From: SG8-41 sp963699525
GTDB lineage: Bacteria > Pseudomonadota > Gammaproteobacteria > Burkholderiales > SG8-41
NCBI GenBank assembly: GCA_963699525.1
Contig: CAVOUI010000013.1
Coordinates: 124,001-188,000 of the forward strand
DNA length: 64,000 nt
Direction of reading: 5' to 3'
Position 1 is the stretch's first letter; each line of letters begins with the position of its first letter. The notes under the pieces are model-generated. The model was not told where the DNA came from, made no database searches, and worked only from the letters and a program-made list of their open reading frames with translations. This document shows, one piece after another, positions 9,050 to 17,857 of this stretch. The position numbers were made by a program, and so were the translations under genes.

Positions 9050-9649
9050 TTACTTGAATGCCTCGTCGGGTCCGAGCAAAGCCTCGCGGAAGCGATTTCT
9101 CAGCGTAGGCCCGTCACGCGCCGGCAGCACCATGGGCGCGGCCCGGGTCGTCACCTTGATGTCGCAGAATACCGGCCCGGCCTGCTTGTGTAGCCGCGGG
9201 ATCCAGCTCTTCAACTGCGCGGCGCTGTAAACGGTACCTGCGGCGCGGAAGCCGGCCGACTTTGCGATGCCCGCCAGGTCCACGCCGAAGCGGGTGTGGG
9301 TGTCCTGCATGCCGGTCTCGCCGTAGCGCTCGTTGTCCATGACGATGACCGCCAGGTTGCGCGGCTTCTGCACCGCGATCGTTGCCAGTGAACCGAGCCC
9401 CATCAGGAGCTCCCCGTCTCCGGTGATGACGAGCACTCGGCGCGCGGGTTGCGCGAGCGCGAGGCCGAGTCCGATCATCGCCGCGCCGCCCATGCCGCCC
9501 CATGTGTAGAAATTGAGCGGGGAATCGCCGGCCGCCGCGGTGTCCCAGGTCGGCGCGCCGAGCCCCGCCACGACGAGCGCGTCGCCGCGCCGCCCGAGTA
9601 TTTCCGCCACGGCCTTGCGGCGGTCCAGCGTGGGATTCTTGTGTCTCAT
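9050..9649 (-). CDS. TPP-dependent decarboxylase beta subunit (sulfopyruvate/phosphonopyruvate decarboxylase-like)
   Basis: A 199-residue protein made of the TPP-pyrophosphate-binding domain alone. The GDG at residues 77-79 followed by the asparagine of DNERYGE at 106 is the standard GDG-x(about 26)-N thiamine-diphosphate motif. It pairs with the separate N-terminal (PYR) domain protein encoded directly upstream with a 4-base overlap. This split arrangement is known for sulfopyruvate decarboxylase (ComDE) and phosphonopyruvate-decarboxylase relatives. Together they should decarboxylate a 3-substituted pyruvate to an aldehyde, which the adjacent ALDH could oxidise. The precise substrate is not readable. 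Confidence 0.85.
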   Translation of the reverse strand: MRHKNPTLDRRKAVAEILGRRGDALVVAGLGAPTWDTAAAGDSPLNFYTWGGMGGAAMIGLGLALAQPARRVLVITGDGELLMGLGSLATIAVQKPRNLAVIVMDNERYGETGMQDTHTRFGVDLAGIAKSAGFRAAGTVYSAAQLKSWIPRLHKQAGPVFCDIKVTTRAAPMVLPARDGPTLRNRFREALLGPDEAFK

Positions 9650-10203
9650 TTGAACTGTTTCGCTCCGACGATGCGCTGCGAAATGAGGACCGCGACCATG
9701 CGGCAGGTATTGAACGCAAGCCGGGCCGCGGCCGCGACCGTCTCACCGACCTCCGCGGCGCGATCCACCGCCTGCACGACCACTCCGATCGCCTCGAGCG
9801 ACGGCACCGTGGCCTGCGACATCGGCACCTGCCACGGATTGAACTCGCCCCACTGCCCGCGCATCGTGACGAGGGCGAGCAGCGGCACGCGCAATTCGTT
9901 CGCCATGCCGAGCATGTTGATGCAATTGCCCGCGCCGCTCGACTGCATGAGCAGCACGCTGCGCTCGCCGCCGAGCCAGGCGCCGGCGGCGAGGGCCACG
10001 CCTTCCTCCTCCGTCGTGAGCGGAATCGCGCGCATGCTCCGGTCGGCGCGCACGAGATGGATCAGCCGGGCATGCCCGGAATCCGGCACGTAGCCGACCT
10101 GCCGCACGTTCATCTCGCGGAGGGTGCGATGGATGTCCTCGGGCCACGAGATCGAAGAGACTGACTCGCTGCCGGTTTCCCTTTTCTCGACTCTTTTCTG
10201 CAC
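9646..10203 (-). CDS. TPP-dependent decarboxylase alpha subunit (sulfopyruvate decarboxylase-like)
   Basis: A 185-residue PYR-domain protein, partner of the beta subunit. It shows PDSGHARLI near the N-terminus, TTEEEGVALAAGAWLGG containing the glutamate expected to activate the TPP aminopyrimidine ring, and the QSSGAGNCINML stretch typical of sulfopyruvate decarboxylase alpha chains. I chose GTG 10203, 4 bases after the stop of the upstream oxidoreductase and spaced from a GAGG, because the frame upstream of it is antisense-like, arginine-rich sequence. Its stop overlaps the beta-subunit start (ATGA), so the subunits are made coupled, as expected for a heteromer. Confidence 0.8.
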   Translation of the reverse strand: MQKRVEKRETGSESVSSISWPEDIHRTLREMNVRQVGYVPDSGHARLIHLVRADRSMRAIPLTTEEEGVALAAGAWLGGERSVLLMQSSGAGNCINMLGMANELRVPLLALVTMRGQWGEFNPWQVPMSQATVPSLEAIGVVVQAVDRAAEVGETVAAAARLAFNTCRMVAVLISQRIVGAKQFK

Positions 10204-10207
10204 GGAG

Positions 10208-11254
10208 CTACCTCGTTTTGCGAATCCGATCCTGCGCTGGCTCGGGACGGCCGCCTTCCAGGACTTCGGCAATTTCAACGCGCCGCCCTTCGCGCGCCGA
10301 ACGGATGGCCGCCAGCAGGACGGCGAGCGAGGCCGTCCCTTTCTCGCCGTCCATCTCCGGCGCGCCCTTGCCGCGCACGGCATCGGCGAATTCCTCGAGC
10401 TCCTCGACGAGGGTGTCGTTCTTCGGGCACGGCACCGGATTCGCGGTGGTGGTGCCGCGCTTCAGGAAGCGCAGGCCGTTGTGCAGGTCGTAGTAGGCGG
10501 TCGCTTCCTTGCCGTAGATGTTCATGAGGTAGTACTCGGAGGCGGACGCGTAGCACGCGTTGAGCGTGGAAAGCGCGCCATTTTCGTGCTCCAGAATGAG
10601 GCTCGCGATATCCGGGTTCTCGCCGGGCAGGACGAGCTGCGCCAGGCTGCCGCGCACGGCCCTGATCGGGCCCATCAGGTACTCGAGCACGTCCGTGTAA
10701 TGGATGCCGATCTGCAGCATGACGCCACCCGGCATTCCCGCCTCCGTATAGCGCCACGAGCCGAGCTGGAACTGCCCGAGCCGGTCGCGGCTGATGTTGG
10801 CCTCGGCATTGACGAGCTTCCCGAAGACGCCGTCGCCGATTTGCTTGCGGATCCAGCGGAAGTGGCTCTCCTTGCGCCGCTGGTAGCCCAGCGCCAGCAC
10901 GACGCCGGCCTTGCGGCACGCGCTGGTCAGGGAGCGGGCGTCGGCGACCGTATTGGCGATCGGCTTGTCGAGGAAAACATGCTTGCCCGCCGCGGCCGCC
11001 GCCCGCGTCGTCTCCGCGTGCACGTTGTTCGGGGTGGTGTTGACGATCGCCTCGATGCTCTTGTCGTTCAGGATCGCGTCATAGGTCGAAACCGGCGTGC
11101 ATCCGTACTTCTTCGCGAACGCCTGCCGCTTGTCGTCCGAGCGCGTGTAGCAGGCCGCGATCTCGAACTTCTTCGAGCGCTTCATGGCGTCGGCGAGCAC
11201 GTCCGACCACCAGCCCATGCCGATACACGCCACCCTCAGCGGTTTATCAGCCAC
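10208..11254 (-). CDS. Gfo/Idh/MocA family oxidoreductase
   Basis: A 348-residue NAD(P)-dependent oxidoreductase. An N-terminal Rossmann fold begins RVACIGMGWWSD (about 8-18), and the family's EKP-type motif appears as DKP at 96-98 inside HVFLDKPIA, followed by the C-terminal alpha/beta substrate domain (GIHYTDVLEYLMGP). The start GTG 11254 (VADKPLRVA) is preferred because the upstream extension is antisense to nothing conserved and does not look like protein. Members oxidise or reduce sugars, inositols or related hydroxy compounds. It sits between the GlcG-like gene (10 bases away) and the TPP decarboxylase (4 bases away), so it probably feeds the oxo acid to the decarboxylase. Confidence 0.85.
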   Translation of the reverse strand: MADKPLRVACIGMGWWSDVLADAMKRSKKFEIAACYTRSDDKRQAFAKKYGCTPVSTYDAILNDKSIEAIVNTTPNNVHAETTRAAAAAGKHVFLDKPIANTVADARSLTSACRKAGVVLALGYQRRKESHFRWIRKQIGDGVFGKLVNAEANISRDRLGQFQLGSWRYTEAGMPGGVMLQIGIHYTDVLEYLMGPIRAVRGSLAQLVLPGENPDIASLILEHENGALSTLNACYASASEYYLMNIYGKEATAYYDLHNGLRFLKRGTTTANPVPCPKNDTLVEELEEFADAVRGKGAPEMDGEKGTASLAVLLAAIRSAREGRRVEIAEVLEGGRPEPAQDRIRKTR

Positions 11255-11264
11255 GAGACACCCG

Positions 11265-11717
11265 TCACCCTTTGTCGATCTTGTAGGTGGCGCCGATGGA
11301 CTCGACCGCCTCGCGCGCGAGCTGGTCGTCGAGATCCCAGGTGGCGCCCGACACGCCGATGCCGCCGACGCATTCGCCGTCGAAGAGGATCGGGTAGCCG
11401 CCCTCCATCGCGGTCCAGCGCTCTGGCCCCGCCGCGAGCGCGAGCCCAAGGGCGTGCATGGTGTCAAGCGACTGTCCCGCGGCGCCTTTCATGGTCGTGG
11501 GGCGCTTGTTGGAAGCGGCGCATACCGCCTTCGTGGTGGAGGAGTGCACGGTGTGGAAGCGGCCGCCATCCATGCGCTGGATCAGAAGCGGGTGGCCGCC
11601 GGCATCCACGATAGCGACCGCGATGGCGTGGCCGGCCCTTTCCGCGCTGGCGATTGCCGTGTCCATCATCTTCCTCGCGCCGGCGAGCGTCAGTCGCTTG
11701 CTGTGGGTGACGTACAT
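11265..11717 (-). CDS. GlcG/HbpS family (heme-binding-like) protein
   Basis: A 150-residue protein of the GlcG/HbpS (DUF336) family. Typical segments are TLAGARKMMDTAIASAERAG, AIVDAGGHPLLIQRMDG, a central KAVCAASNKRPT and the C-terminal GGIGVSGATWDLDDQLA. The Streptomyces relative HbpS binds haem, while GlcG-type genes recur as small companions in organic-acid operons with no settled function. It is the first gene of a five-gene minus-strand operon and reads divergently from an acyl-CoA dehydrogenase. No signal peptide is visible, unlike secreted HbpS. Confidence 0.85.
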   Translation of the reverse strand: MYVTHSKRLTLAGARKMMDTAIASAERAGHAIAVAIVDAGGHPLLIQRMDGGRFHTVHSSTTKAVCAASNKRPTTMKGAAGQSLDTMHALGLALAAGPERWTAMEGGYPILFDGECVGGIGVSGATWDLDDQLAREAVESIGATYKIDKG

Positions 11718-11766
11718 CGGGTTCCCCTGGTTCGAAGACGCCGCGGGCCGCTGGGGCCGGGCATCG

Positions 11767-11772
11767 TATAAT
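11767..11772 (+). promoter_or_regulatory. Consensus -10 box (TATAAT) upstream of the acyl-CoA dehydrogenase
   Basis: A perfect TATAAT lies 34 bases before ATG 11807 in the 89-base gap between divergent operons. No good -35 hexamer is seen 16-18 bases upstream, so an activator may be needed. Local AT content is higher than in the flanks, which fits a promoter. Confidence 0.45.
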
Positions 11773-11806
11773 CAGCCGTATTTTGCAGCATTCACGCGGC
11801 CCGTCA

Positions 11807-12974
11807 ATGAAGCCCGTTTCCGGACAGGACGAACACAGCGAGCTGCGCGACGCGGTGCGCGAGCTGTGCAAGCGGTTCGGCGGCGAATATTGGCGCAGGA
11901 TAGACGAGGAGCGCAGCCTATCCCGACGCTTTCGTCAAGGCCCTGACGGAGGCGGGCTGGCTCGCGGCGCTGATACCCGAGGAGTACGGCGGCTCGGGGC
12001 TGTCCGTCACCGAAGCGTCCATCATCCTCGAGGAGATCAGCCGCTCGGGCGCCTTTGCCGGCGCGGTGCACGGCCAGATGTACGTCATGGGATGCGTCCT
12101 CCGGCACGCGTCCGCTGAACAAAAGCGGAGCTATCTGCCCAGGATCGCGAGCGGGGAGCTGCGCATGCAGTCGATGGCGGTGACGGAGCCCACCACCGGC
12201 ACGGATACCACGAAGCTCAAGACGGTTGCGGTGAAGAAGGGCGACCGCTACGTCGTGAGCGGTCAGAAGGTATTCATCTCGCGGGTGCGGCACTCGGACC
12301 TGCTGCTCCTGCTCGCGCGCACGACCCCGATGGAGCGCGTCAAGAAGAAATCGGAAGGACTTTCGGTTTTTATCGTGGATCTGAGGCAGGCGGTCGGGAA
12401 CGGACTGACCGTCAAGCCGATCCGCAACATGGCGAACCAGGAGACCAACGAGCTCTTCTTCGACAACCTGCAGGTCCCGGCGGAGAACCTGATCGGTGAG
12501 GAGGGGAAAGGGCTCAAGTACATACTCGACGGCCTGAACGCCGAGCGCATCCTGATCGCCGCCGAGTGCATCGGCGACGGCTATTGGTTCATCGACAAGG
12601 CGACGGCCTACGCGAAGGAGCGGATCGTCTTTGACCGGCCGATCGGCCAGAACCAGGGCATCCAGTTCCCGATCGCGCGGGCCTATGCGAACGTCCAGGC
12701 CGCGGACCTCATGCGCTACAAGGCCGCGGCGCTCTTCGACGACGGCAAGCCCTGCGGAGCGGAAGCGAACATGGCGCTCTTCCTCAGCTCCAGTGCGTCA
12801 TGGGAGGCGGCAAACGCGTGCCTGCAGACCCACGGGGGCTTCGGCTTCGCGGCGGATTACGACGTCGAGCGCAAGTTCCGCGAGACGCGGCTCTACCAGA
12901 TCGCGCCGATATCGACGAACCTGATCCTCTCCTACATCGGCGAGCACGTTCTCGGCATGCCCCGGTCGTTTTAG
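11807..12974 (+). pseudogene. Acyl-CoA dehydrogenase with a single-base frameshift near the N-terminus
   Basis: The protein starts MKPVSGQDEHSELRDAV at 11807 but loses frame after about 36 codons. Removing one A at 11915 gives EERAYPDAFVKALTEAGWL and an unbroken reading to 12974, about 388 residues, the normal acyl-CoA dehydrogenase length. Family marks are IPEEYGGSGLS, MQSMAVTEPTTGTDT, the flavin-binding region around QKVFISRVRHSD and the C-terminal LQTHGGFGFAADYDVERKFRE. Unshifted, only a 302-residue fragment starting at 12066 would be made. It precedes a class III CoA-transferase by 6 bases, so the pair should activate and then alpha,beta-desaturate an acyl-CoA. Whether the shift is real or an assembly error is open. 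Confidence 0.8.
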
Positions 12975-12980
12975 TGACGC

Positions 12981-14195
12981 GTGACAGAAAAGCTTCCACT
13001 TGATGGAGTAACGGTCGTCGCGCTGGAGCAGGCGGTGGCGGCGCCCTTCGCCACGCGCCACCTCGCCGATCTCGGCGCGCGCGTGATCAAGATCGAGCGG
13101 CCGCAGGTCGGCGATTTCGCGCGCGACTACGACCAGACGGTCAAGGGCCTGTCCTCGCACTTCGTGTGGCTCAACCGCTCCAAGGAGAGCCTGGCGCTCG
13201 ACGTCAAGCACGCGCGGGCGAAGGACATCCTCGACCGCTTGATCTCGCGTGCCGATGTCTTCATCCAGAACCTCGCGCCCGGCGCGGCGGCGCGCCTCGG
13301 GCTCTCGGCCGACGACCTGCTGTCGAGGCATCCGCGGCTCATCGTGTGCGACATCTCGGGCTACGGCGACAGCGGCCCGTATGCCAGCAAGAAGGCCTAC
13401 GACCTGCTGGTGCAGAGCGAGGCGGGCGTGCTGTCTATAACCGGGACGCCCGAGACGCCCAGCAAGGTGGGCATTTCCATCGCCGACATCGCGACCGGCA
13501 TGTACGCGTACTCGGGAATACTGACTGCACTCCTTCGGCGTGAGAAGACCGGCAAGGGCGACCGCATCGAGGTCACGATGCTGGAAGCGCTGGGAGAGTG
13601 GATGGGTTACCCCCTCTATTACACGCACTTCAGCGGGGCGGCGCCCCCTCGCACCGGTCCCGACCACGCGACCATCGTCCCTTACGGGCGCTACCTCACC
13701 GGCGACGGCAAGAGCGTCATGCTCGGCGTGCAGAACGAGCGCGAGTGGGCGAGCTTTTGCGACAAGGTCCTCGGCCAGCCCCGGCTCGCAACCGATGCGC
13801 GCTACGACAGTAATTCCAAGCGCAATGAACGGCGCGCGGAGATCCTGGCGATCATCGACAAGGTGTTCTCGACACTGACGACGGAGCAGCTCGTGCAGAA
13901 GCTCGATGCGGCGGGCATCGCCAATGCGCACATCAACTCGCCCGAGGAGGTGTGGAAGCACGCGCAGTTCGAGGCGCGGGATCGCTGGCGTGAGGTGGAA
14001 TCGCCCAAGGGCAAGCTGCCGACGCTGCTGCCGCCTGCCACGCACGACAGCTTCGAGCCGCGCCTGGACGCCGCTCCGGAGGTGGGCGAGCATACCGAGA
14101 GCATTCTGCTCGAGCTCGGTTTCACCGACGCGGACGTGAGCGAGCTGAAGTCGGGCGGGGCGATCTCGTTCGAACGGCGCAAGCCCCGCAAATAA
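12981..14195 (+). CDS. CaiB/BaiF family (class III) CoA-transferase
   Basis: A 404-residue class III CoA-transferase, which moves CoA between an acyl-CoA and a free acid through an aspartyl-CoA intermediate. The catalytic aspartate is Asp141 in KKAYDLLVQSEAG. The N-terminal LDGVTVVALEQAVAAPFATR and RVIKIERP stretch and the CDISGYGDSGPY region are typical. GTG 12981 starts 6 bases after the acyl-CoA dehydrogenase stop. The two genes form an activation-plus-dehydrogenation unit comparable to succinyl-CoA-dependent activation of aliphatic or alkylsuccinate-like acids, though the substrate is unknown. Convergent with the citryl-CoA-lyase-like gene. Confidence 0.93.
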   Translation: MTEKLPLDGVTVVALEQAVAAPFATRHLADLGARVIKIERPQVGDFARDYDQTVKGLSSHFVWLNRSKESLALDVKHARAKDILDRLISRADVFIQNLAPGAAARLGLSADDLLSRHPRLIVCDISGYGDSGPYASKKAYDLLVQSEAGVLSITGTPETPSKVGISIADIATGMYAYSGILTALLRREKTGKGDRIEVTMLEALGEWMGYPLYYTHFSGAAPPRTGPDHATIVPYGRYLTGDGKSVMLGVQNEREWASFCDKVLGQPRLATDARYDSNSKRNERRAEILAIIDKVFSTLTTEQLVQKLDAAGIANAHINSPEEVWKHAQFEARDRWREVESPKGKLPTLLPPATHDSFEPRLDAAPEVGEHTESILLELGFTDADVSELKSGGAISFERRKPRK

Positions 14196-14198
14196 CAG

Positions 14199-14978
14199 TC
14201 ACGAGCTGCGGAAGTGGGCGGTGGCCTCTTCCTCCGCCCGCGCCTTGATCTCGCGCGCCATCGGCTCGCGCATTTCCTCCAGGATGTGGCCGACGAGGCC
14301 GATCGCGCGGGCCATGACCCCGATGCCGCGAACGATGCGCCATGGGAGCTTCAGCTCGCACGCGATGGCGGCGATGGCTCCGGTCGCGTTGATCGGAAGC
14401 GATTTTCCGTAGACGGTCTCGGCCTCCTTTGAGACCTGCTTCATGAGCTTGACGTAAGGCCCGTCGAAGCCGTTCTCGGCCGCGATCTGGAAGAGCCGCG
14501 GCGCGCGCGGGTCCACCGGCTTGTGCAGGGAGTGGCCGATGCCCGGCACCGCCTGCTTTCGAGTATGGAAGCGCTGCACGATTTCGAGCGCGAGCCTGTC
14601 GAAATCCGGTTTCTGCGTCGGGTCGGGAATGGCCTCCTGCAGCATTCGCGCGGCGGTTTCCATGCTGCCGACGAAAACACTGCCGAGGCCGCACAGCCCA
14701 GCCGCCACGGCGGCCTGCATCGCTTCCGGCGCGCCCGTATAGGTCATGCGGGTGGCGATGGCGCTGGGCGTCAACCCATGCTCGACCAGCGTCACCGCGA
14801 TGGCGTTGAAGACGACTGATTCGCGGGTGGTGGGCAGGCGGTCCGTCAGCTCCAGGAACGCGATGTCGCCGAGCGAAAGGGTGCCGAGGATGTCCTTGCA
14901 CAGGTCGAAGCCCTTGACCGTGATGGTGGAGGGCGTGCTCCAGGCGATGTCCGTGCGGATCGGTTTGCGTTTGCTCAT
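14199..14978 (-). CDS. Citryl-CoA lyase-like short citrate-synthase-family protein
   Basis: A 259-residue protein of the citrate synthase superfamily, far shorter than true citrate synthase (about 430). It keeps the small-domain region with GIGHSLHKPVDPRAPRL, where the His of GIGHS corresponds to an active-site histidine, plus VYGKSLPINATGAIAAI. This short form is usually named citryl-CoA lyase (citryl-CoA to acetyl-CoA plus oxaloacetate) and recurs beside CoA-transferases and acyl-CoA ligases in Burkholderiales. Cleavage of another beta-hydroxyacyl-CoA is equally possible. It is alone on the minus strand, 3 bases from the convergent CaiB-type gene and divergent from the OYE gene. Confidence 0.8.
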   Translation of the reverse strand: MSKRKPIRTDIAWSTPSTITVKGFDLCKDILGTLSLGDIAFLELTDRLPTTRESVVFNAIAVTLVEHGLTPSAIATRMTYTGAPEAMQAAVAAGLCGLGSVFVGSMETAARMLQEAIPDPTQKPDFDRLALEIVQRFHTRKQAVPGIGHSLHKPVDPRAPRLFQIAAENGFDGPYVKLMKQVSKEAETVYGKSLPINATGAIAAIACELKLPWRIVRGIGVMARAIGLVGHILEEMREPMAREIKARAEEEATAHFRSS

Positions 14979-15086
14979 GACGAGTTGATCCTCGAGTCGG
15001 GAAGGGCGGCGAATGCGGGAATTCTAGCGGACGGGCCGGACGTTTGTTCTAGAATACCCGTCTTCCTGAACGTAGGCCTGCGAACG

Positions 15087-16232
15087 ATGGACACGAGAAC
15101 GCCGCCCGCCAGCGCATCCGCGAGCGTGGAGAGCGACCGCAAGATCCTCCAGCGCGACCCCAACCCGCATCTCTTCCGGCCGATCGCGTTCCGGTCGGTT
15201 ACGGCGCGCAACCGCATTATGGTCTCGCCCATGTGCCAGTATTCGGCGACGAACGGCGTGCCGGACGAGTGGCATTTCCAGAACCTCGCCTCGCGCGCGG
15301 TGGGCGGAGCGGGCATCGTCTTCGCGGAAGCGACGAACGTCGAGCCGCGCGGTCGCATCACTCACTACTGCACCGGCCTGTGGAACGACGAGCAGAGGGA
15401 TGCGTTTGCGCGCATCGCCCGGTTCGTCAGAGCGCAGGGTGCCGTGGCGGGGATCCAGCTCGCCCATGGCGGCCGCAAAAGCTCGTGCACCCGGCCCTGG
15501 GAAGGCGGCAAGCCGCTGACTGCCGAGCAGGGCGGGTGGGAAACCGTCGCGCCCTCGGCGATCCCGTTCAGCGAGCGCCATCCGGTGCCGCGGGAATTGG
15601 ACGAGAAGGCGGTCGCCGGCCTCGTGGCGCTGTTCGCGGCCTCCGCGCGGCGCGCCCGCGCGGCGGGCTTCGACGTCATCGAGCTCCACGCCGCGCACGG
15701 ATATCTCATGCACGAGTTCCTGTCGCCGCTGTCGAACCGCCGCTCCGACCGATATGGCGGAAGCTTCGAGAACCGCATTCGCTTCCTGCTCGAGGTCGTC
15801 GATTCGGTGCGCTCGGAGTGGCCGGAGGACAAGCCGCTTTTCGTGCGCATCTCCTGCAGCGACTGGATCGAGGGTGGTTGGGACCTCGAATCGAGCGTCA
15901 AGCTCGCGCAAATACTGAAGAGCGGCGGCCAGGTGGACCTGATCGACAGCTCGAGCGGCGGCTTGAGCCCGCAGCAGAAAATCCCGCTCCATCCCGGCTA
16001 CCAGGTGCCGTTCGCCGCCGCGATCCGCAGCCGCGCCGGCATCGCCACCGGCGCAGTCGGCCTTATCTCGAGCCCCGAAATGGCCGAGCAGATCGTCGCC
16101 AGCGGACAGGCCGACCTCGTCGTCATGGCGCGCGCGTTCCTGAACGATCCCTACTGGCCGCGGCACGCCGCGAAGGCGCTGAAAGCGAAGATCCCCTGGC
16201 CGCCGCAGTACGAGCGCGGTGATATCTTCTGA
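15087..16232 (+). CDS. NADH:flavin oxidoreductase (Old Yellow Enzyme, YqjM-like)
   Basis: A 381-residue FMN-dependent TIM-barrel ene-reductase. Visible motifs are ARNRIMVSPMCQYSA with the YqjM-type cysteine, QLAHGGRKSS, the substrate-binding HAAHGYLMHEFLSPLSNRR and the C-terminal FMN phosphate segment DLVVMARAFLNDPYWP. Such enzymes reduce activated C=C bonds, and homologues occur in aromatic-CoA and terpenoid breakdown. I chose ATG 15087 because the upstream 34 codons of open frame read through the promoter region (TAGAAT at 15050-15055). The acyl-CoA ligase starts 30 bases downstream, so the genes are likely co-transcribed. Confidence 0.9.
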   Translation: MDTRTPPASASASVESDRKILQRDPNPHLFRPIAFRSVTARNRIMVSPMCQYSATNGVPDEWHFQNLASRAVGGAGIVFAEATNVEPRGRITHYCTGLWNDEQRDAFARIARFVRAQGAVAGIQLAHGGRKSSCTRPWEGGKPLTAEQGGWETVAPSAIPFSERHPVPRELDEKAVAGLVALFAASARRARAAGFDVIELHAAHGYLMHEFLSPLSNRRSDRYGGSFENRIRFLLEVVDSVRSEWPEDKPLFVRISCSDWIEGGWDLESSVKLAQILKSGGQVDLIDSSSGGLSPQQKIPLHPGYQVPFAAAIRSRAGIATGAVGLISSPEMAEQIVASGQADLVVMARAFLNDPYWPRHAAKALKAKIPWPPQYERGDIF

Positions 16233-16262
16233 GTCGGGACTGCATACGGTTCCGGCCGGCAC

Positions 16263-17837
16263 ATGAGCGCGACGGCTTCCTTCGAAGCCCTTACGCCGAC
16301 CTCCTTCCTGCTGCGCTCCGGCAAGGTTTATGCCGACCGCGAGGCGGTGATCGACGGTGAGCGCCGCTTCCAGTACGACGAGTTCCTCGATCGCTGCCTG
16401 CGGCTCGCCGGCGCGCTCCGCAACATGGGCGTGCCGGAGGGCGGGCGCGTCGCGGTGCTCGCGCCCAATACGCACGTGCTGCTCGAAGCGCACTTCGGCG
16501 TGCCGTTCGCCGGCGCGGTGCTGGTCGCGCTTAACACGCGGTTTACGGCCGGCGATCTCTCCTTCGCCATCGCGCACAGCAGCGCGCAGGTGTTGATTTA
16601 TGACTTCGAGCTCGAAAACGTCGCCCGCGAGGTCTCCGCGCAGGTAGGAGGTGGCTTGCGCCTGGTGCGGGCGGGCCGACCCGACGACCCATACGAGCAC
16701 CTGCTCGCTGCCTCCGGTTCCTACCAGCGCTCGGTGGGCGACGAGCGCGGGCTGCTCTCGATCAATTACACGAGCGGCACCACGGGCAAGCCGAAAGGCG
16801 TTATGTATCACCATCGCGGCGCCTATCTGCAGGCGCTTGCGATGGCGATGGAAACGCGGCTTGACTGTGACAGCACCTTTCTTTGGACGCTGCCGATGTT
16901 TCATTGCAACGGCTGGTGCTTCCCGTGGGGCGTGACCGCTGCTGGCGCAGTCCATCTCTGCCTGCGCAAGTTCGATTCGGAGCTGGTGTGGCGACATTTG
17001 CGCGAATCGAATGTCACGCACCTCAATGGTGCGCCGACGGTACTCGTCATGCTGGCCTGGCACGCGGCTGCCAGTAAACTCGGGCGCGCGGTGCGGGTGG
17101 CGACCGGCGGCGCGCCGCCGACGCCGGCAATCCTGCAGCGCATGTCCGAGCTCGGCATGGATGTCACGCATTTGTACGGGCTGACCGAGACGTTCGGCCC
17201 GGTGGCGATCTGCGAGTGGCGCGGCGAATGGAACAAGCTCGCGATCGGCGAGCAGGCGCGGATCAAAGCGCGCCAGGGCGTGGGCAACGTCATTTCCCAG
17301 CAATTGCGCGTGGTCGATTCGCAGGGCAGAGACGTTCCGGCCGATGCTCGGACGCTCGGTGAGATCGCGCTGCGCGGCAACAACGTCATGCTCGGCTACT
17401 ACCGGGACGAGATCGCGACCCGCAAGGCCATACCCGATGGCTGGTTCAGGACCGGCGATCTCGGCGTGATGCATCCCGACGGCTATATCGAGATCAAGGA
17501 CCGCGCCAAGGACATCATCCTCTCGGGCGGTGAGAACATCCCCTCGATCGAGGTCGAGCGGACGCTGTGCGCCCACCCGGCCGTAATCGAGGCCGCGGTG
17601 GTCGCCGGCCCCGACCCCGTATGGGGCGAAGTTCCCGTTGCATTCGTGACGCTGAAGAGCGGCGCGTCCGCGACCGAGCCCGAGCTGATCGCATGGACGC
17701 GCGATCAGATCGCGCATTTCAAGGCGCCGAAGCGGGTGGTGTTCGGAGACCTTCCGAGGAACGCCACCGGCAAGATCCAGAAATTCGTGCTGCGCGAACG
17801 CGCGCGGGATTTGATGAAGAACGAACCGAAGCACTGA
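16263..17837 (+). CDS. AMP-dependent acyl-CoA synthetase/ligase
   Basis: A 524-residue ANL-superfamily ligase that activates a carboxylic acid to its CoA thioester through an acyl-adenylate. The AMP-binding P-loop YTSGTTGKPKGV is at 169-180, the YGLTETFGP motif lies mid-protein, GWFRTGDLG near 400 contains the ribose-binding aspartate, and the C-terminal catalytic lysine is in NATGKIQKF. Length is full. It resembles medium-chain/3-methylmercaptopropionate-type ligases. It is sandwiched between the ene-reductase and a CoA-transferase in one plus-strand unit, so two alternative ways of CoA activation are encoded side by side. Confidence 0.93.
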   Translation: MSATASFEALTPTSFLLRSGKVYADREAVIDGERRFQYDEFLDRCLRLAGALRNMGVPEGGRVAVLAPNTHVLLEAHFGVPFAGAVLVALNTRFTAGDLSFAIAHSSAQVLIYDFELENVAREVSAQVGGGLRLVRAGRPDDPYEHLLAASGSYQRSVGDERGLLSINYTSGTTGKPKGVMYHHRGAYLQALAMAMETRLDCDSTFLWTLPMFHCNGWCFPWGVTAAGAVHLCLRKFDSELVWRHLRESNVTHLNGAPTVLVMLAWHAAASKLGRAVRVATGGAPPTPAILQRMSELGMDVTHLYGLTETFGPVAICEWRGEWNKLAIGEQARIKARQGVGNVISQQLRVVDSQGRDVPADARTLGEIALRGNNVMLGYYRDEIATRKAIPDGWFRTGDLGVMHPDGYIEIKDRAKDIILSGGENIPSIEVERTLCAHPAVIEAAVVAGPDPVWGEVPVAFVTLKSGASATEPELIAWTRDQIAHFKAPKRVVFGDLPRNATGKIQKFVLRERARDLMKNEPKH

Positions 17838-17857
17838 ATCGTTTTCGGGGAGCAGCC

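Noticed and set aside
15024..17834. A 936-residue minus-strand open frame over the OYE and ligase genes
   Set aside because: The opposite strand carries two complete, motif-bearing genes. The antisense frame has no motif and crosses a gene boundary.
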